Shown here: positions 18,254 through 26,360 of the stretch, piece by piece
Numbering within the stretch: position 1 is the stretch's first letter
Layout of the letters: every line of letters starts with the position of its first letter
Program-made: the position numbers and the translations under genes
The notes under the pieces: model-generated
Told to the model about the DNA's origin: nothing
Seen by the model: the letters and a program-made list of their open reading frames with translations, nothing else
Database searches by the model: none
Source of the DNA: Thioclava sp. GXIMD2076
GTDB lineage: Bacteria > Pseudomonadota > Alphaproteobacteria > Rhodobacterales > Rhodobacteraceae
Length of the DNA stretch: 64,000 nucleotides
Direction: 5' to 3'
Assembly: GCF_037949795.1 (NCBI RefSeq)
Contig: NZ_CP149933.1
Span: 1 to 64,000 of the forward strand

Positions 18254-20218
18254 ATGACATCCGAAAGCGTCCTTCCCGAACTGAGTATCATCGTGCCGGT
18301 CTTCAACGTGGACCGCTATCTGCCCGATTGCCTCGATAGCCTTGCGGCGCTGAACGATGTGGCGGTCGAATTCATTCTGGTCGATGACGGGTCAACGGAT
18401 GGCTCGCGTGAAAGATGCGAGGCGCGCGTGCGCGATGATCCACGTTTCCGGCTGTTGCAAGCAGCGCGTGTCGGACCGGGAGAGGCGCGCAACATCGGGA
18501 TCAGAGGGGCGCGCGGGGCGCATATCGGTTTTCTGGATGGGGATGATCTTGTCGTGCCGGAGGCCTATCTTGCGGCCCTCCGGCAGGTGCAGGCAAGCGG
18601 GTCCGATTTCGTCACCTGCGCGTTCCGGCGCCTGCGGGGCGGAGGGGTGCTGCGCAAGAGCCGGCTGAGCCGTGGTCATGCGGTCAGCAGAAGCGGAGTC
18701 CGTCCGGAGGACCGACCGGACCTGGTCTTTGCCAGTGTCTTCTGGAACAAGATTTTCCGGCGGGATTTCTTCGAGAAAGCCTGCTATCCGATCCCTGACG
18801 GGATCTTCGAGGATATTCTGCCCAATCTGCGCGCTTTCTGCATGTCGGAGCAGATTGATGTTTGCGCGCAGGTGGCCGTGTTGTGGCGGGTGCGCGAGGA
18901 TAAGTCTTCCTTCACGCAGAAGCAGGGATCGCGGCGCAATATAGCGGCACGGCTTGCCGTTCTGGCGAAGTGTCTGGCATTCCTCGACATTCAGCCGCAG
19001 GGCTACCGGACGGCTTTCCAGCATAAGGTGATCGCGCATGATGCGCAGATTTTGTTGAAAGCTCTGGCCGCGGTCGAGGAGACCGGGCTGCGTCTGGTCG
19101 CAAGAAAGGTGTTCGTCGATCTCCTCGCGCTCGGGCCGGCGGACGAAACGGAGACGCTGGTAGGAATACAGGCCTTCATCAACGCCACATTGCCCGAACC
19201 ACCTTCCGAAGAACCGCCGGAGGATATGATTCCACTGGAGGAATATTCGCTGGTGTTCCGCCCGAGAAAGGCCACCGCGATCTCCGCTCGTACGGCCATA
19301 AAAATCGCATCCAGAGGCACCACCGAGCGTTTCGTCGGGGATTTTTCCAGCCTGCATATCCACCATCTGGATGCCGGACGACGCGAGGTCTTCTGGTGCG
19401 ACGTGCCGGAAGACGCGCCTTTGATGGAGGAGCCATTCTATTATCAGGGACTCCGGAAACTCGGATCCGCAGGCTATGCCATGTCCTTCGATAATATCGG
19501 CCCGTGGCAGCGGCCTTTGCGTGCCCGACCGGTGGTGATGGCGTCCATCGGGCGCTGCGGCTCGACCTTGCTGTCGAAACTCACCAAGGGGATGGGGCTT
19601 GCGACATGGTCGGAGCCCGACAGTTTCACCAATCTGGCCGTTACACCGGAGTTGCGCGCCGAACCTGCGCTCTATCAGGGGCTTATGCGGTTGGGGCTCA
19701 ATGTGCTGGCCGATCAGGCGGCGCAGACAGGCCAGTCGCAGTTCGTGGTGAAACTGCGCGCGCAGGCGACGCCCGTCTGCGAGGATATGGCGGCGCATCA
19801 CCGCGATACGCTGGTCTTTTTCGTCGTGCGCGAGCCGGTGGCATGGGCGCTCTCCTATCACAGGCTTTGGGGCGCGGCGCCGGAGGTTCTGGCAAAGACC
19901 CTCTCGGACCAGCTCGGCTATATCCGTGCCGCGCAGGCGCGCGGGCTCGAGGTGACGGTGATCGATTACGACCGGCTGGTGGCTGCGCCGCATGAGACGG
20001 TCGGTGCGATTTGCGCCACGCTGGGAGTGCCCGCTCTGACGCCCGAACGGATCGGGGCGATTTTCGGTGTGGATGCACAGAAGGATACGCCGGTGTCACG
20101 CAGCTCCGGCACCGCTCCTGCCGACGGGTTTGCCGAAGCTTTCGTTGAAGCGCTCCGGCAGCGCGCGCCTGATCTCGCCGAGATGGGGCCTGCCGGCTGG
20201 CTGGCGCAGGGGGGCTGA
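18254..20218 (+). CDS. Glycosyltransferase family 2 - sulfotransferase fusion
   Basis: A protein of about 654 residues with two catalytic modules. The N-terminal part is a GT2 domain (LSIIVPVFN, VDDGSTDGS, FLDGDD as the DxD-type site). From about residue 390 there is a sulfotransferase-like domain: the 5'-phosphosulfate loop SIGRCGSTLL at about 428 and the 3'-phosphate segment VVREPVAWALSYHR at about 523. It may transfer a sugar and sulfate it, or sulfate an adjacent residue, on a surface polysaccharide or glycolipid. The start is uncertain: an in-frame ATG lies 60 bases upstream at 18194. No other polysaccharide genes are near. Confidence 0.8.
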   Translation: MTSESVLPELSIIVPVFNVDRYLPDCLDSLAALNDVAVEFILVDDGSTDGSRERCEARVRDDPRFRLLQAARVGPGEARNIGIRGARGAHIGFLDGDDLVVPEAYLAALRQVQASGSDFVTCAFRRLRGGGVLRKSRLSRGHAVSRSGVRPEDRPDLVFASVFWNKIFRRDFFEKACYPIPDGIFEDILPNLRAFCMSEQIDVCAQVAVLWRVREDKSSFTQKQGSRRNIAARLAVLAKCLAFLDIQPQGYRTAFQHKVIAHDAQILLKALAAVEETGLRLVARKVFVDLLALGPADETETLVGIQAFINATLPEPPSEEPPEDMIPLEEYSLVFRPRKATAISARTAIKIASRGTTERFVGDFSSLHIHHLDAGRREVFWCDVPEDAPLMEEPFYYQGLRKLGSAGYAMSFDNIGPWQRPLRARPVVMASIGRCGSTLLSKLTKGMGLATWSEPDSFTNLAVTPELRAEPALYQGLMRLGLNVLADQAAQTGQSQFVVKLRAQATPVCEDMAAHHRDTLVFFVVREPVAWALSYHRLWGAAPEVLAKTLSDQLGYIRAAQARGLEVTVIDYDRLVAAPHETVGAICATLGVPALTPERIGAIFGVDAQKDTPVSRSSGTAPADGFAEAFVEALRQRAPDLAEMGPAGWLAQGG

Positions 20219-20296
20219 GGGGAGCCTGAGAGGACGCGAAAAGGGGAGGCCCCGATCAGGCCCCTCCCGTAGTAGCGGATGTCCGGAACGCGCGTC

Positions 20297-21583
20297 TCAG
20301 CCTTGCGTCTTGCGCTCGCACAGCCCGAGGATCTGGTAGAGCACAAGCGCGGCCAGCGTTGCGGTGCCGATACCGCCGATGGCAAAATTGCCGAAGCTCA
20401 GCGAGAAATCCCCCGAGCCGAAGACCAGCGTCACACCGACGGTAAAGAGGTTGCGGGGCTTGGAGAAATCGACCTTGTTGTCAACGAAGAGCCGCAGCAT
20501 CGCTGCCGCGATCAGTCCGAAGACCGCCACCGACAACCCGCCCAGCACGGGGGCTGGAATAGTTTGCAAGAGCGCGCCGAATTTTGGCGAGAAGCCCAGA
20601 AGAATCGCCACACAAGCCGCGATGATGAAGGTCAGCGTGGAGAATACGCGGGTCACGGCCATCACGCCCATATTCTCGACATATGTGGTCACGCCCGTGC
20701 CGCCGCCCGCGCCCGAGACCATCGTGGCCAGACCGTCGCCCAGGAACCCGCGACCCACATAGCGGTCCATATCCTGACCGGTCATCGCGCCGATAGCTTT
20801 GATATGGCCCAGATTCTCGGCCACGAGGATCAGGGCCACAGGCGCGATCAGCACCATCGCACCGGTTTCAAAACGCGGCGTCTGGAAGGCGGGCATCCCC
20901 AACCACGGGGCGGCGGAGAGTTGCGTGAAATCGATCGCGGGCATCAGGCCCATGCCATTGCCCAGGACCAGCACCGCGACATAGCCCGCCGCGATGCCGA
21001 TCAGGATCGAGACGCGGCGCAGTGCGACCGGCGCATAGACCGAAACCAGCGCCACCGCCAACAGCGTAAGGAGTGCGATGGTGGTATGCAGCCCCCCGCC
21101 CTCGATGCCTTTGACGCCCACAGGCGCGAGGTTCAGCCCGATGGCTGCGCCGATCGCCCCTGTCACCGCAGGCGGCATGAGTTTCTCGACCCATCCGGTG
21201 CCCGCGGCCATGACGACCAAGCCGATCAGCGCGTAAAGCGCGCCGCAGGCGATGATGCCCCCCAGAGCCGCACCGATATCGGCATTGGGGCCCGTGCCCG
21301 CATAGCCGGTGATCGCGATCACCACGGCGATGAAGGAAAAGCTCGACCCCAGATAGGAGGGCACACGCCCCGCTGTGCAGAGGAAGAAGATCAGCGTGCC
21401 TATGCCCGAGAACAGGATCGCGAGGTTCGGGTCGAACCCCATCAGGAGCGGCCCCAGAATGGTCGAGCCCGACATGGCCACCAGATGCTGGATACCCATC
21501 GGCACGGCGGCGCGCATCGGCAGGCGCTCATCGGGCATGACCGTGTCAGAGGTGGTCAGCCTCCATCTGGGAAAATAAGACAT
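20297..21583 (-). CDS. NCS2 (uracil/xanthine-type) permease
   Basis: A 428-residue membrane protein with the 14-helix NCS2 fold. Typical segments are MGIQHLVAMSGSTILGP near the start, LVAENLGHIKAIG, and GGGTGVTTYVENMGVMAVTR, closest to RutG/UraA-type pyrimidine permeases. It is the last gene of the minus-strand nic run (nicD, nicX, nicF, permease), so it may import nicotinate or a hydroxypyridine rather than a nucleobase; that is inference from position. AAGGAG lies nine bases before the ATG. Confidence 0.85.
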   Translation of the reverse strand: MSYFPRWRLTTSDTVMPDERLPMRAAVPMGIQHLVAMSGSTILGPLLMGFDPNLAILFSGIGTLIFFLCTAGRVPSYLGSSFSFIAVVIAITGYAGTGPNADIGAALGGIIACGALYALIGLVVMAAGTGWVEKLMPPAVTGAIGAAIGLNLAPVGVKGIEGGGLHTTIALLTLLAVALVSVYAPVALRRVSILIGIAAGYVAVLVLGNGMGLMPAIDFTQLSAAPWLGMPAFQTPRFETGAMVLIAPVALILVAENLGHIKAIGAMTGQDMDRYVGRGFLGDGLATMVSGAGGGTGVTTYVENMGVMAVTRVFSTLTFIIAACVAILLGFSPKFGALLQTIPAPVLGGLSVAVFGLIAAAMLRLFVDNKVDFSKPRNLFTVGVTLVFGSGDFSLSFGNFAIGGIGTATLAALVLYQILGLCERKTQG

Positions 21584-21646
21584 CGTCTTCCGCTCCTTAA
21601 CGTAATCTCGGCCCGAACGGGCTGATGCGCTTTAGCACTCTGATGT

Positions 21647-22279
21647 TCAGAGGGCAGCCTCCAATTGGCCGATCCAGCCGATCAGCTCGTCGGAATGGGT
21701 CACATCGGCGTATTTCTGGCCCATGTCGAAGAGGTTCGCGTCATGCGGGCCTTGCGCGCGGTCGGCGCAGGCATCGGCGGCCACCAGCGTATTGAAACCC
21801 GATTGCACCGAATCCACCACAGTCGCGCGCACGCAACCGGAGGTGGTCGCGCCACAGACGATGACCGTATCGACACCCGCGCCCGCCAGAAGTGCTGCCA
21901 GCGTGGAGCCGAAGAAGGAGGAGGCGCCTTTCTTGGTAACGATCGCATCTTCGGGCCGGATGCCGGTGGCGGCATCGATCTCGACGAGGCGCGAGCCCTC
22001 AATGAGCGCGGCCATGCCTTGCGCCTTTTTCAGCCATGGCAGCTTGTCCAGCTCCCCCTTGTGATAGGCGATGGTCGTGAAGATCACCGGAAAGCCCTTG
22101 GCGCGGGCTACATCGCAGAGCCGCTTGGTTGCGGCCATCTGGGAGGCGGCATCCGAGGCCGTGGGATATTGCAGGTCGGTGAAACCATAGGAGAAATCGA
22201 CGACGACCACAGCAGGCTTCGTGCCGCGCGGCACCGGATTGCCGAAGCCTGCAGCGGTATAGGTCTGGTCTTGGGACAT
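21647..22279 (-). CDS. nicF: Maleamate amidohydrolase NicF
   Basis: A 210-residue isochorismatase-superfamily hydrolase. The catalytic triad is visible: Asp28 in VVDFSYGF, Lys116/117 in TKKGASSFFG, and Cys149 in ATTSGCVRATVVDSVQSGFN. NicF converts maleamate to maleate and ammonia, the fifth step of aerobic nicotinate degradation. The assignment rests on the family plus its position after nicX and nicD. Other isochorismatase-like amidases (N-carbamoylsarcosine amidase) share these motifs. Confidence 0.85.
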   Translation of the reverse strand: MSQDQTYTAAGFGNPVPRGTKPAVVVVDFSYGFTDLQYPTASDAASQMAATKRLCDVARAKGFPVIFTTIAYHKGELDKLPWLKKAQGMAALIEGSRLVEIDAATGIRPEDAIVTKKGASSFFGSTLAALLAGAGVDTVIVCGATTSGCVRATVVDSVQSGFNTLVAADACADRAQGPHDANLFDMGQKYADVTHSDELIGWIGQLEAAL

Positions 22280-22304
22280 TTGAATGCCTCGGAAAGCAGG
22301 AAGA

Positions 22305-22334
22305 AAAGAGGCCCCGCAGGAGAAGAGCGGGGCC
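22305..22334 (-). terminator. Intercistronic hairpin between nicX and nicF
   Basis: On the minus strand GGCCCCGC and GCGGGGCC form a perfect 8-bp stem with a 9-nt loop, followed by TCTTTTCTT. It lies between two genes of the same run and may act as a partial terminator or an mRNA-stabilising element. Confidence 0.55.
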
Positions 22335-22347
22335 AGTCGGGGGAAAA

Positions 22348-23379
22348 TCAGTTGCGCTCCATCGCGATCTCTTTGACGACGATATCGCCGTCAATCACCA
22401 CAGGCTCGTCATCAAGGAACAAGGAACAGCCGCGCATCGGGATATCCAGATGGCAGGCCGTGTCATTGGGCCCGCCCAGTTCGTTATTCGGGCCGGTCGA
22501 GAACATGACATTGCCATAGAAGGCGCGCGGCTCCATGCCCATCCCGCCCGGGAAAGCACCGGGCTGGAGGTTGTGCCATTTGGCATTGGGGTTCATCCCC
22601 CAGCCGACATGGCTCATGCCCATGCCGCGCGGGTCGTTGAAATCGCTCATATAGGATTTAACCAGCTCGGCATCGAGACCGCCACGGATATCGGTGATCC
22701 AGCCCTTCTCGATCGTATAGGTGATCGGTTCGCGCACATAGACATTCTGCGGCAGGAGGATATCGCCCGGTGCCACGACAATGGTGCCGTCGACGCCATC
22801 ATCATCGCCCCCCGTGAACACAAAGCCCGAGGGCCAGTGGTCCCAGCGACCCGGCTCATCGGTGCAGGCATATTCGGTGACCGCCGGATAGGTATTGAGC
22901 TTATAGGTCACATCGGTGCCATGCGGGGAGGTGATGCGCATGACTTTGGCTTTATCGACCATTTCACCGGCAATAGTGACTTTCTCGCGGATCTCCTGCG
23001 TGGGTAGCATGCGCGCCAGCAGCTCGGGCGGCTCGACCGCCGTAAGGATTCGGGTGCCCGCGGCCTGAATGGCGAATTGCTCGGGCGAGAACAGCAGGAA
23101 GATGCAGTCGATCAGCATATCGCAGTTCTTGAGCGCCTCGACCGCCTCGGGCATCGCCGCAAGACCGGTCTGGCCCACTGCCCAATTGCCCACAACGGGC
23201 GGCGCGGGCAGGCGCATGTGATACATCTTCGCGCCAAGGATACGGCCAGCGGCCATGAAGGCATCGGCATAATCTAGGCGTTCATTGCCCTGGGTCAGCA
23301 CGATCAGCCGCTCGTCGGATTGCACGCCCGACATTTTCAGCTGGTGGAGGCAGATTTCGGTAAAGCTCTGATGGTCCAT
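22348..23379 (-). CDS. nicX: 2,5-dihydroxypyridine 5,6-dioxygenase NicX
   Basis: A 343-residue member of the small NicX family of non-haem Fe(II) ring-cleaving dioxygenases, which resemble M29 aminopeptidases. It matches the remembered Pseudomonas putida protein in several blocks: SPEQFAIQAAGTRIL, YPAVTEYACTDEPGRWDHWP, MSHVGWGMNPNAKW, and CHLDIPMRGCSLFLDD with the His-x-Asp iron ligands. It opens 2,5-dihydroxypyridine to N-formylmaleamate. It lies 13 bases after nicD and before nicF, in pathway order. Confidence 0.92.
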   Translation of the reverse strand: MDHQSFTEICLHQLKMSGVQSDERLIVLTQGNERLDYADAFMAAGRILGAKMYHMRLPAPPVVGNWAVGQTGLAAMPEAVEALKNCDMLIDCIFLLFSPEQFAIQAAGTRILTAVEPPELLARMLPTQEIREKVTIAGEMVDKAKVMRITSPHGTDVTYKLNTYPAVTEYACTDEPGRWDHWPSGFVFTGGDDDGVDGTIVVAPGDILLPQNVYVREPITYTIEKGWITDIRGGLDAELVKSYMSDFNDPRGMGMSHVGWGMNPNAKWHNLQPGAFPGGMGMEPRAFYGNVMFSTGPNNELGGPNDTACHLDIPMRGCSLFLDDEPVVIDGDIVVKEIAMERN

Positions 23380-23392
23380 GATATGTCCTGTC

Positions 23393-24175
23393 TTAGGCGT
23401 TGAAATCCATGACCGCGTCGAGGAAGCCGTCGAGGCTGTCCCACGGGATCATATGGCCGGCATCGGGCACGATGCGTTGTTCGATGGCGGGGTTCAGATC
23501 TGCCACCTCGGCCTGATCGGCCGCATCCACCACACTCGCGCCGCCGGCAATCACCAGACGCGCGGGTTTGGTGATTTTGGGGATGTCCTGATGGATGTCA
23601 TCGGTGTGGAAGCCGTCGAAGGCCTGACGGATCGCGCCCCAGTTGCAGGTATGCAGCCACTCGGCACGCAGGGCCAGCTGCTCGTCGGTCCATGTCGCGC
23701 AGTAGGCGCGCATATCCTCGGCCGAACAGCCCTTGGCCGCCATTACGATGCTGTCGCCATACCACGGCCATTTCGAGGGATAGGCGCGGCGCATCGGGCC
23801 GGACATCGGCGGATCGATCAGCAGGAAGCCCGAAAACGCCTGCGGGTCAATGGCATTGGCGCGGATCGCCACACGGGCCCCCATCGAATGGCCCATGATG
23901 ATCGGGTCATTCATGGTCTTGGCTACCGCAATCGCATCCTTGGCCATCGCATCAAGCGTGTAATCCAGATCGCCGGTCTCCGAGAGGCCGCGACCGCGCA
24001 CATCGAGCACATGCACCTCGTATTTCCCGGCCAGACGTTCGGCCACGAAATCCCAGGTGATCGCGGGAGAGGTGATCCCCGGCACCAGAAGCAGCTGTTT
24101 CGCGCCCGCAGGCCCATCATGGCGGATCAGGTGCTGGCGGATGCCATTCGCGTGGATGTTATAGCCAAAGCCCAT
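23393..24175 (-). CDS. nicD: N-formylmaleamate deformylase NicD
   Basis: A 260-residue alpha/beta-hydrolase. The nucleophile elbow is GHSMGAR, the catalytic His is in DAGHMIPWD, and the oxyanion region reads LLVPGITSPAITWDF. NicD hydrolyses N-formylmaleamate, the NicX product, to maleamate and formate. First gene of the nicD-nicX-nicF-permease run, with a 267-base control region upstream. Assignment is by family, motif similarity and exact pathway context. Confidence 0.88.
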   Translation of the reverse strand: MGFGYNIHANGIRQHLIRHDGPAGAKQLLLVPGITSPAITWDFVAERLAGKYEVHVLDVRGRGLSETGDLDYTLDAMAKDAIAVAKTMNDPIIMGHSMGARVAIRANAIDPQAFSGFLLIDPPMSGPMRRAYPSKWPWYGDSIVMAAKGCSAEDMRAYCATWTDEQLALRAEWLHTCNWGAIRQAFDGFHTDDIHQDIPKITKPARLVIAGGASVVDAADQAEVADLNPAIEQRIVPDAGHMIPWDSLDGFLDAVMDFNA

Positions 24176-24334
24176 GTGGGTCTCCTTATCTCCGGCGCGG
24201 GTGCCCGCAGCGGGGCGCCCATAAGTTCAGTAAGCGTCCGTTTCAGGACGCGCTGGACGGCAGTGCACCGCCACGCGGGTCTCGTGGCCGAGCACCTTCA
24301 ACATGGTCCATGAGGTCGCGATGCCTTCCTTATC

Positions 24335-24391
24335 CATATGAATTCTTCATCTGATGAATAACTAAAAACATCATTTGCATACATATGAATT
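24335..24391. promoter_or_regulatory. Candidate operators upstream of nicD
   Basis: CATATGAATT occurs twice (24335-24344 and 24382-24391). Between the copies lies the near-perfect palindrome TTCATCTGATGAA (24345-24357), and TGCATACA at 24376-24383 is the reverse complement of TGTATGCA found upstream of nicA. This AT-rich stretch lies between the TetR gene and nicD and is the likely promoter/operator of the nicDXF run. Confidence 0.5.
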
Positions 24392-24442
24392 AGGAGCTGA
24401 TGGAGTTTCGGGCGGAATTTATGCGTAAATCGGGCAAGGCGC

Positions 24443-25117
24443 CTAATTAACGGGCGCCCTCAGGCCGGCGGAGAGGAAGGACACGAGCGCGCGCAGCGTG
24501 TGGCTATCATCCGTTCGTGCGCCACCATCCTCGATCAGATCGCTGAGTCGGCCCAGATCGTTGAGGATAAAGAGATAGGCGCCCACCAGAAAGGCCATGC
24601 GGGTTGCCAGAACGCTACGCGGCAGATCGGGCAGGCAGGCAGAGAGTGCGGCGATATAGCGTTTGAGCGACGGGTCATAGACCTCGCGACGCAATTCCAG
24701 CGCATGGGCTTCGGGCTCGGCATGGATGCGGGCCTGCAGTTGGAGAAAGGCCTGACCGTTCGGGCCGCTATGCTTCATATCCCATTGCGGTTGCAGATAG
24801 GCCTCGACAAGGGTCTCGACGGTCGGGCCCTGCGCAAGACAGGCCTCCAGCAGCGCTATGCGGCGGTGCGAAAGCACACCTCCACGACGGGTGAAGACCG
24901 CATCGAACAGATCCTGTTTCGAGCCGAAATAATAGCGCAGGAGCGCCTGATCCACACCGGCCCGCTGCGCGATCTCGCGCAGTCCGGTGCCTGCATATCC
25001 CTGCGCCGCAAAGGCCAGTTCGGCCTGATCGAGGATGTTCCCGCGCAGCCCCGCGCCACCGCCCATCTCCGGCGGGCCGGCCTTCGGGCGTCCTCTCCTG
25101 CGGGGCGGCTGGGGCAT
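24443..25117 (-). CDS. TetR-family regulator (NicS-like by context)
   Basis: A 224-residue TetR protein. The N-terminal helix-turn-helix is in GYAGTGLREIAQRAGVDQAL and LRYYFGSKQDLFDAVF, followed by a helical ligand domain. In P. putida a TetR protein, NicS, represses the nicAB genes, and this gene sits beside the MarR-type nicR homologue inside the nic island. NicS-like control of nicAB is therefore likely but not shown. Its ATG is three bases after the nicR stop, so the two regulators form one transcript. Confidence 0.8.
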   Translation of the reverse strand: MPQPPRRRGRPKAGPPEMGGGAGLRGNILDQAELAFAAQGYAGTGLREIAQRAGVDQALLRYYFGSKQDLFDAVFTRRGGVLSHRRIALLEACLAQGPTVETLVEAYLQPQWDMKHSGPNGQAFLQLQARIHAEPEAHALELRREVYDPSLKRYIAALSACLPDLPRSVLATRMAFLVGAYLFILNDLGRLSDLIEDGGARTDDSHTLRALVSFLSAGLRAPVN

Positions 25118-25120
25118 AGG

Positions 25121-25555
25121 TCAGCTGATCCGCGACAGAAGGTTCAAGAGCATCGCGGATTCGGCGGCGTTGAGCGGCGCCAGCGTATCGGCGGTGATCT
25201 GTTTCATGACCGGCAGGGTCTGTTGCAGCAATGCGCGCCCCTCTTCGGTTGTGCTCAGATTGTAGCGCCGCTTGTCGACCTGATCCTTTTCGCTTTTGAT
25301 CAGGCCGCGTGCCTGCAACCGCGTGACAACGCCTTTGGTTGTGGCGGCATCCATCGCCACAAGACGTCCCAGCGCGTTCTGCGAGACCGGTCCCGGTTCC
25401 ATCGCCAGACGGTAGAGCGTGGAGAACTGCATGGAGGTCAGCCCGCCCGGATTGTGCTCGGAGAAGATCGTCATATGGCGTTGATAGGCTTTGCGTAGCG
25501 CGAAGCCCACCTGCTCGTCCAGCTTGTAGTCTTGGTCTTCTTCGAGTGGGGGCAT
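25121..25555 (-). CDS. nicR: MarR-family regulator, NicR-like
   Basis: A winged-helix MarR protein of about 144 residues: GLTSMQFSTLYRLAMEPGPV leads into the recognition helix QNALGRLVAMDAATTKGVVT, and the wing is DKRRYNLSTTEEGR. NicR represses nic operons in P. putida and is released by 6-hydroxynicotinate. The ATG at 25555 has AGGA eight bases upstream; a TTG at 25600 would add 15 residues. It is divergent from nicA across a 300-base region, the usual layout for such a regulator. Confidence 0.82.
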   Translation of the reverse strand: MPPLEEDQDYKLDEQVGFALRKAYQRHMTIFSEHNPGGLTSMQFSTLYRLAMEPGPVSQNALGRLVAMDAATTKGVVTRLQARGLIKSEKDQVDKRRYNLSTTEEGRALLQQTLPVMKQITADTLAPLNAAESAMLLNLLSRIS

Positions 25556-25796
25556 CGCGCGATCCTGAGCGGAAAAGTCGTTGTTAGGGATACAATCCAA
25601 TGAATTTCCCGCTGATGCAATGCGTTACCGGCGCGGGTTCTGAATTTGCAAGCTGGCGAAGCCGGAGCGAGGCTTTTAGGCCGGCCTGCGCCAACATATT
25701 TATTGTGCAGATTGCGGGCAGTTTGCTGTTGGTATGCCTATAAAACACCCATTCCTTACAGGGGTCGTGGGGAAAGCCACATCTGTCCCCTATATT

Positions 25797-25808
25797 TGTT
25801 TGTATGCA
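25797..25808. promoter_or_regulatory. Candidate nic operator half-sites upstream of nicA
   Basis: The overlapping elements TGTTTGT (25797-25803) and TGTATGCA (25801-25808) lie about 50 bases before the nicA start, in the nicR-nicA divergent region. TGTTTGT recurs twice upstream of nicC, and TGTATGCA recurs inverted upstream of nicD, so a shared regulator site is plausible. Confidence 0.4.
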
Positions 25809-25856
25809 CTCAAAACTTGCGTTTGCGTCAGGGGATCGAACCAGGAAGGTCTCCCC

Positions 25857-26360
25857 ATGTCTACCGCACAGTCCACACTCACGCGGTTCCGTCTCAACGG
25901 AGCGCCCGTCAGTATCGAAGCCGGTCCGAAGGATCTGCTTCTGGACGTGTTACGCGATGTCTTCCGGCTTCGCGGGCCGAAATATGGCTGTGGTCGTGCG
26001 CAATGCGGGGCCTGTTCGGTGCTGGTCGATGGCAAGATCGCGCGGGCCTGTGTGTTGCGGGCGGCACGGGTGGACGGGGCCGAGGTGACCACGCTCGAAG
26101 GGTTGGCCGAGGGTGACCGGCTGCATCCGGTCCAGCAGGCTTTCGTGGAAAAACAGGGCGCCCAATGCGGCTATTGCCTGAACGGGATGGTGATGACGGC
26201 TTGTGCGCTTCTGGCGCAGGAGCCCGCACCTGACCGTGCCCGCATCCGCGAGGCGCTGCGCGATAATATCTGCCGCTGCGGGACCCATCAGGAAATCATC
26301 GAGTCGGTCGAGCAGGCCGCGCGGCTGATGGCCGACGCGCGGGAGGTGTCCCATGGCTGA
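25857..26360 (+). CDS. nicA: Nicotinate dehydrogenase small subunit NicA (2Fe-2S)
   Basis: A 167-residue protein with two [2Fe-2S] cluster domains: the plant-ferredoxin-like set YGCGRAQCGACSVL with a later RAC, and the second set CGYC and CRCG. It passes electrons from the molybdopterin site of NicB. Together they hydroxylate nicotinate to 6-hydroxynicotinate. The ATG at 25857 was chosen over an upstream in-frame one because similarity starts there. It overlaps nicB by eight bases. Confidence 0.9.
   Translation: MSTAQSTLTRFRLNGAPVSIEAGPKDLLLDVLRDVFRLRGPKYGCGRAQCGACSVLVDGKIARACVLRAARVDGAEVTTLEGLAEGDRLHPVQQAFVEKQGAQCGYCLNGMVMTACALLAQEPAPDRARIREALRDNICRCGTHQEIIESVEQAARLMADAREVSHG

Noticed and set aside
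18392..19993. A 533-codon minus-strand frame
   Set aside because: Antisense of the glycosyltransferase-sulfotransferase fusion, whose motifs are clear on the plus strand.
20228..20270. GC-rich imperfect hairpin between the glycosyltransferase fusion and the NCS2 permease
   Set aside because: The arms are two direct AGGCCCC copies that pair poorly and no U-run follows, so I did not call a terminator.
20279..21625. A 448-codon plus-strand frame
   Set aside because: Antisense of the NCS2 permease; the translation is hydrophilic and repetitive in composition with no domain.
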